Source: Selaginella moellendorffii
Taxonomy: Eukaryota; Streptophyta; Lycopodiopsida; Selaginellales; Selaginellaceae
Assembly: GCF_000143415.4 (NCBI RefSeq)
Contig: NW_003314284.1
Coordinates: forward strand, 1,034,984 to 1,098,983
Reading direction: 5' to 3'
Length of the DNA stretch: 64,000 nucleotides
Under the pieces are notes generated by a model. It was not told the origin of the DNA, made no database searches, and saw nothing but the letters and a program-made list of their open reading frames with translations. Both the position numbers and the translations under genes were made by a program. Below are positions 20,027 through 30,559 of the stretch, piece by piece. Position 1 is the first letter of the stretch; every line of letters begins with the position of its first letter.

Positions 20027-20410
20027 CTCGCCAAAACCTTAATATGGCAAAACCTAATGCACAAGCTAATTTTTATAGAGTTAGGGAAAAGGAAAAGGTT
20101 ACTTCACCTAATAAAAGTACCTTTAAATACTTAATGCAAACTAAAATTTTAGCTAGCGAGATAAACTCTATTCATTGCTGGCGACTGTATCTGTCGTGAG
20201 ATTCGCTAGAATTGCGAAGTTAGCTCTTTCAAAGCGTTTCTCTTAAATGAAAGTTTGAAACGTTTCTTGCCTGGCTGAGAGCTTGCAGTTTTTCCTCTGG
20301 ACTCCTTACTTTCAAAATATAAGTCTCCGATCGTGTCAAGAGAAAGAAAGAATCTATAAATCACAAAATAACCTTACCTAATGCTTGCGAAGAGCTTTGT
20401 GATGGAATGA

Positions 20411-20690
20411 ATGGACGCTGTCTGGAGTTCCAGCTCTTCTCCGCGGCTCGCCAGCGATGTAGCAGTAGTGGGTTCTAGTCCAAGTTTGCGCTGCAGCAGC
20501 GACACCACCAAATGCTACGCCGAGGCGTTGCGAAGATGCGGGAGCAGCCAGAACCTCTGGGAAGGCAAGAGGCTCCACTTCCTCCTCAAGTCCAGATGTA
20601 TGGTAAATGCGGCGAGCTGGATCAAGCGCGAAGTGCCTTCGACCAGATAGTCACCAGGAACGTCTTCTCTTGGACAATCCTCACTTCTAG
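20411..20690 (+). pseudogene. PPR protein, 5' fragment 3
   Basis: It reads MDAVWSSSSSPRLASDVAVV, then YAEALRRCGSSQNLWEGKRLH, with an internal deletion, then in another frame VQMYGKCGELDQARSAFDQ and RNVFSWTIL, after which homology ends. The deletion removes about 40 bases relative to the fragment at 6,248. No repeat array follows. Confidence 0.6.
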
Positions 20691-20719
20691 AACGGGCTCT
20701 TATAGCCGCGATCGCTTCG

Positions 20720-21115
20720 TAGTTTTAGGGTTTATACTTTCCCTTTTATTACCAATTTTGAATATGAACTTTCATCTAATTTCAAGCTACTGACGGCTAG
20801 TTCTCTTGAAGAGCAAGAAGAGCAACAGAACATCGCTTCCTGTTCATCTTCCAGTGGGAGCAGCTCTAAACTTTTATGTTGTAGGAACAATAAAACACGC
20901 AGAGGACTCTTGGAAACACCAGTTCAACCTATCAAGTACATGAAAACATTAGGAACGACGGACACTGAAGACTATAGATGTAACTGCGAGCAATATGCCA
21001 CGTAGGCATAATCACTTGTTACATCATCCTATCCTCTCAACAGTACATCCAGAGTACGGAAAACGTCTATATTGCAAGAACGAGGAACGCTCCAAAAAGC
21101 GTGGAAGGTAAGGAC
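20720..21115 (+). repeat. Repeat R1, direct copy 3
   Basis: It matches 6,580-6,960 in the same order behind the PPR fragment. A short insertion at about 20,993-21,035 carries the GCCACGTAGGCATAAT motif, which the inverted copies also have at their edge. Confidence 0.6.
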
Positions 21116-21119
21116 GGTT

Positions 21120-21890
21120 GTTTGAGGTCGTTTACGAGCAGGGAGTACATGCTACAACATTTCAGAGATAGTCACGGCCAATGTTCTGGCTCAACCAAGG
21201 CTCCCTCGGCCCCAACTCCTACTCCGAAAGTCCTGGCCTGCAGTGACTGTGGAGCGAAGTTCCGGGATCACCAGCAGCTCCATCAACACCAGCGCTCGCC
21301 AGCAACGCATATGAAGGTTGACGCCCACGGGACGGGGGAAACCACTTCTCATGCTTCATGTGCAGCGCGAAGTTCGACTCCCCGCAGTACCTGGACCAGC
21401 ACTTCCTGGTAAAGCACGCAGGTAACCACTCCTCTGGCCAGTTTCCAGAAGCTCTCTCGTTATTTACCCGTGTTTTTTCAGTGGAGAGCATGCGCAAGGA
21501 CGACCCGGAACGAGGAAGAGTCATCGCATACTTCCATGCGAAATGGAACCATCCAAGCAGCGAAGCGTCCGTCATTGACATCCTCCGCGTGTACAATCCG
21601 GTCACGGGGTGAAGCGGTTCGCGGACTACAGAGAAAAGCTGATGGCCAGAGAGGCAGCAGGGACGGAAAGAATGGAAACGAGGTCCTACGCTTCCACCGC
21701 ACGACGGTCTTGTGCGGGCTCGGGACGCCGCAGCAGCAGCCACTGTGCAGCAATCTCTCGTGCAGCCTCTGAAACATAATCCTGGCCGGATTCAAGAAGA
21801 AGAAAGCAAAGGTGGATGGATTCCTCCGGTTTGGGCCGGGGATCTATGTGACAGCAACCAGCAGCAAGGCAAACTACCATGTCAGGACAG
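21120..21890 (+). pseudogene. C2H2 zinc-finger / PARP-like-fold protein, broken copy C
   Basis: It has an additional N-terminal piece reading CLRSFTSREYMLQHFRDSHG that looks like a further degenerate finger, then CSDCGAKFRDHQQLHQHQ, a frame change, CSAKFDSPQYLDQHF, the VESMRKDDPERGRVIAYFH exon, the shared frame break near 21,609, FADYREKL, FHRTTVLCG (Gly to Arg), a TGA in place of a Cys codon near 21,771, then FRFGPGI and SSKANYHV. Homology stops near 21,890. It is dead. Confidence 0.6.
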
Positions 21891-21963
21891 GCCGAGTTGG
21901 TTGGTCGTTCTGTGATATCGTGTACTCTCAGCCTGCTCTCGTGGCGACCATGGCCACAACGGC

Positions 21964-22082
21964 TTTTTTTGTTCTTCATCTACACAATCCAGCGTTCTCA
22001 TCAGCTTTGCAGTCATGAAGAACAGTAGCGAGTTTGAGAAGCTGATGAGAACGCTGGATTGTGTACATGAAGAACAAAAAAA
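21964..22082. repeat. Near-perfect inverted repeat (hairpin, 44-bp arms)
   Basis: The arms 21,964-22,007 and 22,039-22,082 are reverse complements with one mismatch and a 31-base spacer. The arms end in T7/A7. It could be a foldback element, a MITE-like remnant or a small-RNA precursor. No target duplication is evident. Confidence 0.8.
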
Positions 22083-22279
22083 GAGTGTTAAAGTTTCGAA
22101 AATAAAAAGTAACATCGTGATAATGTCATTATCCGTTAGGCTTTTGTTTAAACCAACAGGCCCAAAACCTAAGAAAATCGGGGAGAGAGACAGCTAGGGT
22201 TCTTACTGAGCTATACAGTTTCTTGATCAAAACATCTTCTACAAATCAGATTACCAGGCAAAACGGAACGTTAACTCTT

Positions 22280-24468
22280 TCAGCAGATCCTCTGTTTCTT
22301 CTGCATACGGACAATCTCCAGCTGCGGAGGTGTCTTCTTTGGAAGAAAAATGACCACCTGTTGGTTGTCGTACTCCCAAAAGGACTGCATAGTATCGACG
22401 GACGAGAATTCAAACACAATGCTGAGGCAGCACTCGTCCTCCACAGGCTCCTCGTTGCTGTAAATCTTCACCATGTCCAAACACGTCTTTTGCAGGTCAC
22501 CTTTCACAGGGCCAGATACAATGTCGATTCTCCCTGCAGCAACCACAATATCAGTCAGCATGCATCGTCAAGAGGCCACACACCACACTAACCTGCAAAT
22601 CTCGGTAGTTTGAGACGGATGACATACTTGTCTTCCGACTCCTTGATGCTGCACAGTTCCCCTTTTGTTGCCTTCAGCTCAGATTCGTACAGCACCAGGT
22701 TCCGCTCAAAGACTCTCGCCTTGAAGACGTTCCGCTGCTCTTTACGGATTTCTATGAGTCTTTGCTGGTATATGTCTTCAACCATTTCCGGCGTCCACGC
22801 AAGGAATTCATTGCCGACGTGTATCCTCATGAAGCCCTGAATGAAGTTGTAAGCGTCCTCAAGGTCTGTTGCGAGATTGCCAGTAACCAGTTTCTTCCTC
22901 TGAAAATGCGGTGATGAGAACGAGCTGTAAGAATTGAGATCAGCTTACCATATCGGGTTTTACGTAGTAAACCCCGACCAGAAACTTGGAGTTCCTTCGA
23001 GTGAGCATTGTGCCGGTTTTCCTTTCATATTGTTCCTTGCGCGTATCATATTGTGCTTGCAGTTCCTCCAGAGTACCTGGCACCAGCGCATACGATTCCT
23101 CGGGGAAGGAGGTCTTCAACCAGTCTCTCGTACTGGAAACATGCTTCTTGTACGCCCTGAAAGGAAGAATATGAGAAATATGTTTAGTGCTCTCGTCTCA
23201 CTTACGCGTAGCTTTCTGGAGTGATCTTGCCGTCGCAGACTGTCACGAATCCAAAAATGTCCAAAATCCCATAGTTGTACACATCGTTGGCCCAAACAAA
23301 GGTATACAGTCGATCAACGGGGTGAAATTCCTCGAGCTCCCTCAAAAGCTCGTTACAGCCAGATGAGCCCGACTGAAATGTGTCCTCGTCTTTCAAACTG
23401 GACCAACATTCGTTAGTGCCTGCTACGAGGGGAAAACGGATTTAATTTACCTCCATTTAGCTTCAGTGACGGAAACCGGCAGCCAGAACTCGGGGTTCAC
23501 GTAAGGGTAATGCTTCTTCATCCACTGGATTAATTCAACGTTTTTCACTTTGCTCTTGAAGTCGCAACGCCACCGCTGTAGCAGAACGAAGCACGTAAGT
23601 TACAGGCAGGCAGATCATTTCATAAGGCTACTCTTACCTTGGGTTCGTCCTTGTACTCGACCTCGTGGTATTCCCGCATGTCCGTCTTTACCTCGTGAAC
23701 AGCGTTTCCGTCGTCGTCACGAATTATCTCACCATTCTCGTCGCGTTGCACGGCATAGAATGTGACTCCTTCCACTTCTGCAATCATATCTCGATCACGG
23801 GGAATCACGTACCGAAAGCCGGGAAACAGCGAGCCCATGTGAATTCTGTCTTGAGACTCAGTAGCTGCCTCAGAAAAGCAGCGCTTCGTCTCAACTGGTC
23901 CCCGACTGATCTTGTCAAGAATAGAATCAAGTGTTGCCTGCCTCAAGCCCACATAAGTCTGATCCATCTTGTCGTCTGATGGGAAGTTGCCGGAACAAGA
24001 TACTAGCGGATGCTGGAACATGAAGGAGGCTGCAGTTGCTTCGGATGGTGGAGAGTTCAAGAGAGACCTTTTCCTGCTAGGACCCGGGCTAGCCGGGGTA
24101 ACACGAGGCACTGTAACCGGAGTAGCAGGAGGCGCGACCGAGAAAGCCGACAGGGTATCCGGGGTAGCCGAAGGCGTGGGAATGGAAGCCGACGCCGTGG
24201 AAGCCGATGGAACCGGATCTACATCCATAACTACTGGACCTACGGTGCATCTTGCTAGAGCACCCTTAAGTGATAAGCCTTGATGCAGCCCTTGATGTAT
24301 TTTCTGTTGACACTCGGATGCTACTCCTCTGGGAGGCTCTCCGCCACTCAGCCTGTCCTCTATACGCTTGTTAGTCCAACTGTGTTGGACATCAAAAAAT
24401 CCCTTATCCCAACACTCGCGAAGCAAATCCTTCTTCATCAGCGACCGTACCCTAATCCTTCTACGCAT
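22280..24468 (-). CDS. Unidentified six-exon gene, 638 residues
   Basis: Model: complement(join(22280..22533, 22593..22899, 22949..23156, 23206..23397, 23451..23575, 23638..24468)). All five introns (49-62 bp) have GT...AG ends and join in frame. The product starts MRRRIRVRSLMKKDLLREC. Residues ~65-120 are rich in Pro, Ser, Thr and Ala, and the rest is mixed, charged and apparently globular, with MGSLFPGFRYVIPRD, LYTFVWANDVYNYGILDIFG and FLVGVYYVKPDM. There is no signal peptide or membrane span. No known domain is recognised. The first ten residues come from a 5' region fused to a copied GDSL promoter; the paralog at the left edge starts at residue 11. Function unknown. It may be a lineage-specific family or derive from a mobile element. 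Confidence 0.7.
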
Positions 24469-24470
24469 TG

Positions 24471-24600
24471 TCAAAACCTTAATATGGCAAAACCTAATGC
24501 ACAAGCTAATTTATATAGAGTTAGGGAAAAGGAAAAGGTTACTTTATCTAATAAAAGTACCTTTAAATACTTGAATGAAAACTAAAGTTTTAGCAAGCAT
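24471..24600 (-). promoter_or_regulatory. GDSL-type promoter captured by the 638-residue gene
   Basis: The reverse strand carries the same TATA-like box and 5' UTR as the GDSL copies, up to within three bases of the ATG. The match ends at the fusion point, where the paralog at 1-424 has different sequence. Confidence 0.65.
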
Positions 24601-24609
24601 TGTCTACAC

Positions 24610-26090
24610 GATATCATAGACGATAATAAACTGAGGCACAAGCTCATCAAAGTTGAGGATCCCTCCCACTTTGCCGTGACTTGGGAGAAGGCAGTGGAGA
24701 TGTGATGCACAGCTTGGGCCTAGATATCAAACGGGCCGATCATCAGAAGCAGCAGAAGAAAAGGCCTTGCGACTTACCACTCTGCTGCAAACAACGCTGT
24801 AAAGCAGCGGTGGTTGATAGATATGGCTGTCGAGGATATACTAGGCCGAGAGATGCGGCACCATGCTGTGCCGCCCTCCCGCCACCGGAAATCTTTGCCC
24901 ATGTGCGCTGCGCCCTTCCCGAACTCTCTTCCAACAATCACACCTATAAGTTGAATTCTTCAAAGTTGACAAAGTCCTGTGGAGCGAAGTTCCGGGATCA
25001 CCAGCAGCTCCATCAACACCAACGCTCGTCAGTAACGCAATATGAAGGTGTCCGGCCCACGGGACGGGGGAAAGCACTTCTCATGCTTCGTGTGCGGCGC
25101 GAAGTTCGACTCCCCGCAGTACCTGGACCAGCACTTCCTGGTAAAGCACGCAGGTTACCACTCCTCTGGCCAGTTTCCAGACGCTCTCTCGTTATTTACC
25201 CGTGTTTTTTTAGTGGAGAGCATGCGCAAGGACGACCCGGAACGAGGAAGAGTCATCGCATACTTCCATGCGAAATGAAACCATCCAGGCAGCGAAGCGT
25301 CCGTCATTGACATCCTCCGCGTGTACAATCCGGTCACAGGGTGAAGCGGTTCGCGGACTACAGAGAAAAGCTGATGGCCCAGAAAGGCAGCAGGTACGGA
25401 AAGAATGGAAACGAGGTCCTGCGCTTCCACGACACGACGGTCTTGTGCGGGCTTCTCCGCAGCAACAGTCAACCAGTCAACCGGCTTCTCCGCAGCAACA
25501 GTCACTGTGCAGCAATCTCTCGTGCAGCCTCAGCAACATCATCCTCGCCGGATTCAAGAAGAAGAAAGCAAAGGTGGATGGATTCCTCCGGTTTGGGCCG
25601 GGGATCTATGTGACAGCAACCAGCAGCAAGGCAAACTACTATGTCAAGGCCTCCTCGGGTTCCAGGCACCATGCCATGCTCGTTTGTAAGGTTCTGGCCG
25701 GGATGGCGTTCAAGGTGACCGAGGACAGGCCGAGTTATGGCTATCACTCCGTGTCTTGTGAGATTGGCTATGGTCTGTTGTTTGTTGTTTTTCGTCTTTC
25801 GTCCCTTCTCTGATGTAGCCGATGAGAATGAACACGAGAGCAATCCCGCCGGCCGTGTCAATCTCAAGGAAGTCCTCTGGATCGACCAGATAGTGGGAAA
25901 TGTTCTTCGCAAGGTGAGCCTTTCGTTTCTTTTTCCTGGTCACGAAGAAGTTTGCGAAAGAACTTTCTCATATTTGAGACTGATGATGTGTTTCAGCTTA
26001 ACATGGCTTTGGAGTATCTTCAACCAGCTTTTGGAAGTGTCATAGTGGATGTGAGTTGCAGGTCCCCTAGGTAATTGACCGAGAGATGGC
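24610..26090 (+). pseudogene. C2H2 zinc-finger / PARP-like-fold protein, broken copy D
   Basis: The first 350 bp repeat the segment upstream of copy B. Then come CGAKFRDHQQLHQHQ, a one-base shift, a clean second finger HFSCFVCGAKFDSPQYLDQH, an intron, VESMRKDDPERGRVIAYFH with a TGA replacing Trp soon after, the shared break near 25,343, FHDTTVLCG, a frame change, FRFGPGIYVTATSSKANYYV, HHAMLVCKVLAG and TEDRPSYGYHSVSCEIG. The added exons DENEHES...VNLKEVLWIDQIVG and NMALEYLQPAFGSVIVD follow, as in copy B. It is not translatable as one protein. Confidence 0.6.
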
Positions 26091-26869
26091 CATTGGTTGT
26101 TAGAACACGAACTTCTTGTAAGCTTCTGCGCTATATGTGCTTTCACTAGCAACCTTCTGGTGGTTCAAACAGGTTGGAAGATACAAGAACATGTGATTGA
26201 TAACGAGCTATGCACTTACATCCTATAACGAACCCAGAGAGAAAAGGCAACTACAAGAATTATATTGAGGTATGCTATGATTCTCTGATCATCCAAACTA
26301 AATTGTGTATTTTTTCCAGGTGCTTTGACAGGGATGGTATGACATTTACCTTGGGAGGACAAGTATTATTAGACTTCTAAAAATTAAGAGGAGTTTATCA
26401 AGAAGCTGCTCTATTGTTTGAGGCTCTTGGTCGCAGCACTTCCAATAAATACTTTTGTATTTTTTACTTTTTGTATGTTCACTTTTAACTTGTCTATTCA
26501 AGCTTTATGTAATCGCATGACTTAACATGACTTTTCTCACTGGAAGTTTCTCTTACACTGGCTCTCACTGTAAGTATCACTGTTAAGTTTTGTCTTGAGT
26601 TATCCAAGCTCTTTATACTTGGTGTTTGTATTTTCAGTGCTCCCTGGCCACGATGGAGAAAGGGATTTGGAAGCGAGCAGGCAGGCAAGATCCACTTACA
26701 TTGTCCAAAGGAGGTGAAGCCATTCAAGAGGCTTCACTCTCGTCAAGCTTTGAGATTTTTTTCCATTTATTCGTTTGCTAAGTAAATTAACTCGAATTTT
26801 GCACGAGTCGAATTTTAACTTACATTTTTGCTAAAAAAAGCTCCCCGTGGGCCAGGACTTTCGGAGTTA
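26091..26869 (+). other. Unassigned duplicated stretch (counterpart of 9,467-10,302)
   Basis: AT-rich, no supported gene. The possible exon near 26,320 is shorter than in the left copy and reads out of frame. Confidence 0.35.
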
Positions 26870-27125
26870 TTATGCCTACGTGGCATATTGTTGCACCTAT
26901 AGTCTTCCGTGCGCATCGTTCCTAATGTTTTCATGTTCTTGATAAGTTTGCTGGTTGAACGAGTCCTCGGCGCATTTTATTGTTCCAACAACATAGAAGT
27001 TTAAAGCTGCTCCCACTGAAGAACCGGTGCTTTGGGTCTGTGTCCATGCTCTTCCAGGAAACTAGCCGTCAGTAGCTTGAAATTAGAAGTTCATTGCCGT
27101 TGCTCATTGGAAGTCCACATTTTAA
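26870..27125 (-). repeat. Repeat R1, inverted copy 4
   Basis: The reverse complement matches the other R1 copies, with a deletion around the AGGACTCTTG run. It begins with the ATGCCTACGTGGCATATTG motif. Confidence 0.6.
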
Positions 27126-27184
27126 AGCAACCTTGTTAATGTTATAGACTTTGGTAATAGACGCCACCCTAAACCTAGGAAGCG

Positions 27185-28370
27185 ATGGCGGGTAGCAGCA
27201 GCAGCTCACAAGGTAAGAGACTGTTGTGTACTTTGGGACTGATTGAGGCTGAGGCCATTTCCAGGCACACCTCTTTCGGAAGCATCGTCTGTGGCGGAGT
27301 TGAGACAGTTCATCCGCCTGACTTGCTCCTCCTTAGTTTCCGACGTTGTGCTCGAGACGCTCACGGCTGCTGCGGTGACCACAATGGTGCGAAAGAAAGC
27401 CATTCATGGCTTTCGGACGTGCTGCTTCCTGGGCAAGGAAGGCCATGGACGGCTCTACGATCTGGTCAAGCAGCTCGCCCCTACCGCTGGAAAGGTTACT
27501 ACACACTAGCTCTTTCCATGTCTCTACTTTTGTTATCTTGTTCCCCAGAAGCAGCTCCATGCCAATCCATTCGCGGACTTCAAAGACAAAGATCGTTGCT
27601 TACAGCTGCCCAAGGATCTCGATTTTCTGCTGGAGGGCTATGACGAGGAACGAGTGAACTGTACGCTCGACTTCGATCTTGGGCTCACCGACGAAGAAGC
27701 TAACCAAGTGACGCTGGCTCTGTCAAAGAATAACTTCCCCGCGTGGCTCATGGAACCATGCACATTCCTCACCTTTGAGGAGAACTTGGATATAAGGGTT
27801 CAAGTAGTCCGGCTCTGGATAAGTGCGTCCAAGCTACCACTCTATGTTGGATGCACCACAACTTGTAAGTTCTGGACTGGTCTTTGGATGATGTAGCTAA
27901 AGAATGTTTCAGTTGAAGAGCTCAGGCAAATGGCAGTGCCGCCGACGGAACCGGCTGACTTCGCTTTAGAAGAGAACCTCCCATCGACGTTCCAGATCAG
28001 AATGAGGGAGACGACGCTGATAGGCATGCACTGGTATTTTGGAACTCGAAAAAGCTTCCAATGGTTTCGAAATTTAATCACGTTGATTGCTTGCAGGTCC
28101 AAAACCATGGGCTGGTCTCTGCAGCATCCGGCGCCTAACGACTTGCCCGAGACTTGCCCGGCCTTCTTCAAGTGTTACGCGAAGGTGCGTTACCCCATCA
28201 CGAAAACCGAGGGAGGCTACCCGTCCCACGGTCGGATCACCGGTGATTGCGAGGTTGACAAGATTGAGTTTGAGGAGAGCATGGAAGACGATTTACATGA
28301 TCTCAAGTGTAGGGAAACGCCGCGGATGTACAGGCGGCTCGCCGCATTGATCTACTCCAGGGATGTTTGA
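27185..28370 (+). CDS. Unidentified five-exon gene, 322 residues
   Basis: Model: join(27185..27212, 27265..27494, 27549..27864, 27913..28033, 28097..28370). Introns of 48-63 bp with GT...AG ends join in frame to 322 codons plus TGA. The product begins MAGSSSSSQGTPLSEASSV. It contains a possible helical part LRQFIRLTCSSLVSDVVLET, the stretch FADFKDKDRCLQLPKDLDF, an acidic DLGLTDEEANQ, and a C-terminal half rich in Trp, Cys and Pro with WSLQHPAPNDLPETCPAFF and ends AALIYSRDV. There is no signal peptide or membrane span. No family is recognised. The left duplicate is frameshifted, so this is the only intact copy here. Confidence 0.65.
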
Positions 28371-28985
28371 GATTACTACAAGGGAGTTGCATCTTCCGGG
28401 ATCTCTTTTCTTTCTTTCTTTCTTTTGCTCGGTAAGATGAGAACACGCATTTTGCTAGTCGGAAAAGGCTTTGTTTCTTTGAGCGCATTGAGCTTTAGGT
28501 GTGCCAAAAATCCCGCCACAAAAGAGAGCGAACCAATCCATGTAAGTGAACTATTGACATTCGCCCTCAAATCCCATTTCCATGAAACACCGGAAGAACT
28601 TTTCAAGCTTTCATTTGCAAGTTTCTTTGAAGTTCTAGCGAGACTGTTCTACACATTCGCTAGGACAAACAAGTTTACCTCGCTATTGCTGCGTACAAGA
28701 CCACTATAATAGAAGTCGCAGTCCTCGACACTCTCCCCGCAGAGAATCTTTTCGAAACATCCCAGCATTTCCTGTCAAACGCCAGGCTTGCTCTCGCTCG
28801 TCTTGGATGATGAGTATAGCTGCGCGGTGCGAGCTCCGATCGCAGCTCGGGCAAAGTCGTGGCAGTAGACGATGACACGGTTCGCGAGGCGGCGCAGGCT
28901 GTCCACGCACCGATTCGCCGTCGACGAATTTTGACACCATGTTATTCCAGATGGTGATGAAGCCACAAACAAGTTTTCTGATCCT
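28371..28985. other. Gap between the 322-residue gene and the NFU gene
   Basis: These two genes converge here. The first part matches 11,858-12,188 and holds the unfilled version of the copia target near 28,740. The second part (28,745-28,985), shared with 16,508-16,721, is open on the reverse strand over short frames but has no recognisable product. It is probably 3' UTR. Confidence 0.4.
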
Positions 28986-30559
28986 CTAAGGATCGATCAA
29001 GACGACGTTGAGCTCCGGGAACTTGTCTCTGATGGCAGCCTTGATCCCCAGGCCCAGCGGCACCGGGCCTTTGTATTTTATTTGACACTCTCCCTTGGCA
29101 GGATCAACAGTGGCGAGCTGTACCACACCACCGTAGCCTTCGATGGCGCTTCTCAGCATGTCAATCTGTCCATTCAAGGCCTACGAGCAAGGAACAGAGA
29201 AATGAGATCCATCGCGCGAAGAAAAAGGAGGTGGCTTACTTCAAATGTCAAAGTTACACTTGGCCTGTTGATGTCGACCACTTCTTTCACAGCGTCGCCG
29301 AATTTCTCCCGGAGGACTCGCTCGATTCCCATTTTCATGGTGGACGTGGAGCTGGGACAAGTCCCGCAAGCCCCTGGAAGACGAAACCAAGCACGATCAG
29401 CCAGGAGAAAACAGCTTCTCAAGAGCAAACCTTGGAGTTCCAGCGAGACGGTTCCATCCGCGACCGAGACGACGGCCACATTTCCACCATCAGCTACCAG
29501 GTATGGCCGCACCTCGTCCAGCACCTTGTCAACGTTCTCCGCGGTGAAATCATACGTCTCGGCGGAGTACAAGCCACTGCCCGCTGTGCTGCTCGTGTTG
29601 CTCGACTCAAACGGGCTCACCACCTCGCGCGAAGAAGTCGAAGAAGAAGAATTCGAAGACGAAGAATCAGCGGAGGAGCCAACAGTTTCCATGGTCTGGC
29701 CATCGATCACACTGCTCCAGTTATCGCCCTCCACGGCCTGCAAGATCTTGAGGCGCCGCAGCTTGGCATCCTCGTCCTCGCCATCGACGTCGTCGTGCAA
29801 GTTCTCGCCCATGGCCTTGCGCAGCTTGAGCTTCTTCTCCTCATACTCCCTCCGCTCGCTCTCGGACATGGACTTGGCCTTGGCGCTGCTCGTCTCCACC
29901 ACCTTTGCGGAAGAAGACCAGAGGCTCTGTTCTTCCGGGGAGTTCCCCGGTGGCACGGCCTCGAGCTCTCGGATCCAGCGCTGCTTCTCTTCCTCCAGCC
30001 TCGATTTGGTGACGAGCGATGGATCGCCAAAGAGCTTCACCCTCACAAACGCGCAGCGCTCCTCGCCGGCGCGGGTTCTGTGCGTCTTGAGCGACAGGAC
30101 GACGTTCCTGGAGAAGCCAACGTACTCCACCGCCTTGTTCTTGCCATAGACGGCGTAGACCCCCGGGAATTTGATGCTCTCTCTCGCCGAGACATAGCTC
30201 TCGAGCTCCAGGACGCTGGTTCCATCGTCCTCCCCTTCCCGGCCCTGGAATTCCTTGGCGGCGCCGTCGCCGTGGACCTCCGCCCCGGCCTCGCCGTAGA
30301 GGAATCCGTGCAGCCCCGAGTGGCCCTCGGGCACATTCTCATCGCTGACGACGCCGGAGAGGGATTGGAGGCGCTCGGCGGCCGATCCTGGCGCGAGCGA
30401 GGCGCGTACCTGGTGGAATCCAATCCGGCGGGCTAGCGATGGCGCAGACGATCTGGAGCGCCATGGCGACGAGAGAAGCCCCAGGCCCGATCCCAGGCGC
30501 TGCTCGCACACCCTAAACGGTGCCCTAGTCCCGCCAAGGCCGGGAACACTGCAAGCCAT
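28986..30559 (-). CDS. NFU iron-sulfur scaffold protein with N-terminal GIY-YIG-like domain
   Basis: Model: complement(join(28986..29180, 29240..29373, 29431..30559)), 485 residues, all phases consistent. The N-terminus ([10 protein letters not shown], Arg/Ser-rich) looks like a plastid transit peptide. A GIY-YIG-like domain follows with [20 protein letters not shown], resembling the N-terminal domain of plastid glutaredoxin GRXS16, then a charged/Ser-rich linker. The NFU core starts [16 protein letters not shown] and has the cluster-binding CxxC in [13 protein letters not shown]. The last exon ([14 protein letters not shown]) adds a second NFU-like unit lacking CxxC, as in plant plastid NFU proteins. 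The likely role is carrying Fe-S clusters to plastid apoproteins. GIY-YIG nuclease activity is not implied. The left copy at 16,722 is dead. Confidence 0.82.

Larger units (their letters stand above)
17880..20145 (-). repeat. Inverted duplicate of 4,230-6,560
   Basis: The reverse complement of this block carries, in order, the GDSL promoter and gene, the MGLVIQDEM-type segment and the PPR fragment, as in 4,230-6,560. A further direct copy of the PPR part follows at 20,155, so GDSL copy 3 sits between large inverted PPR-leader repeats (about 17,890-18,290 and 20,155-20,660). Confidence 0.75.
24471..30095. repeat. Right copy of the large direct duplication
   Basis: Colinear with 7,843-17,828 minus the copia element. 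This copy continues into the complete NFU gene, so it is probably closer to the ancestral arrangement. Confidence 0.8.

Noticed and set aside
29231-30436. A 401-codon forward frame
   Set aside because: It is the antisense shadow of the NFU exon, whose GC-rich codon use leaves the other strand open; the NFU frame has clear domains and splice phases.
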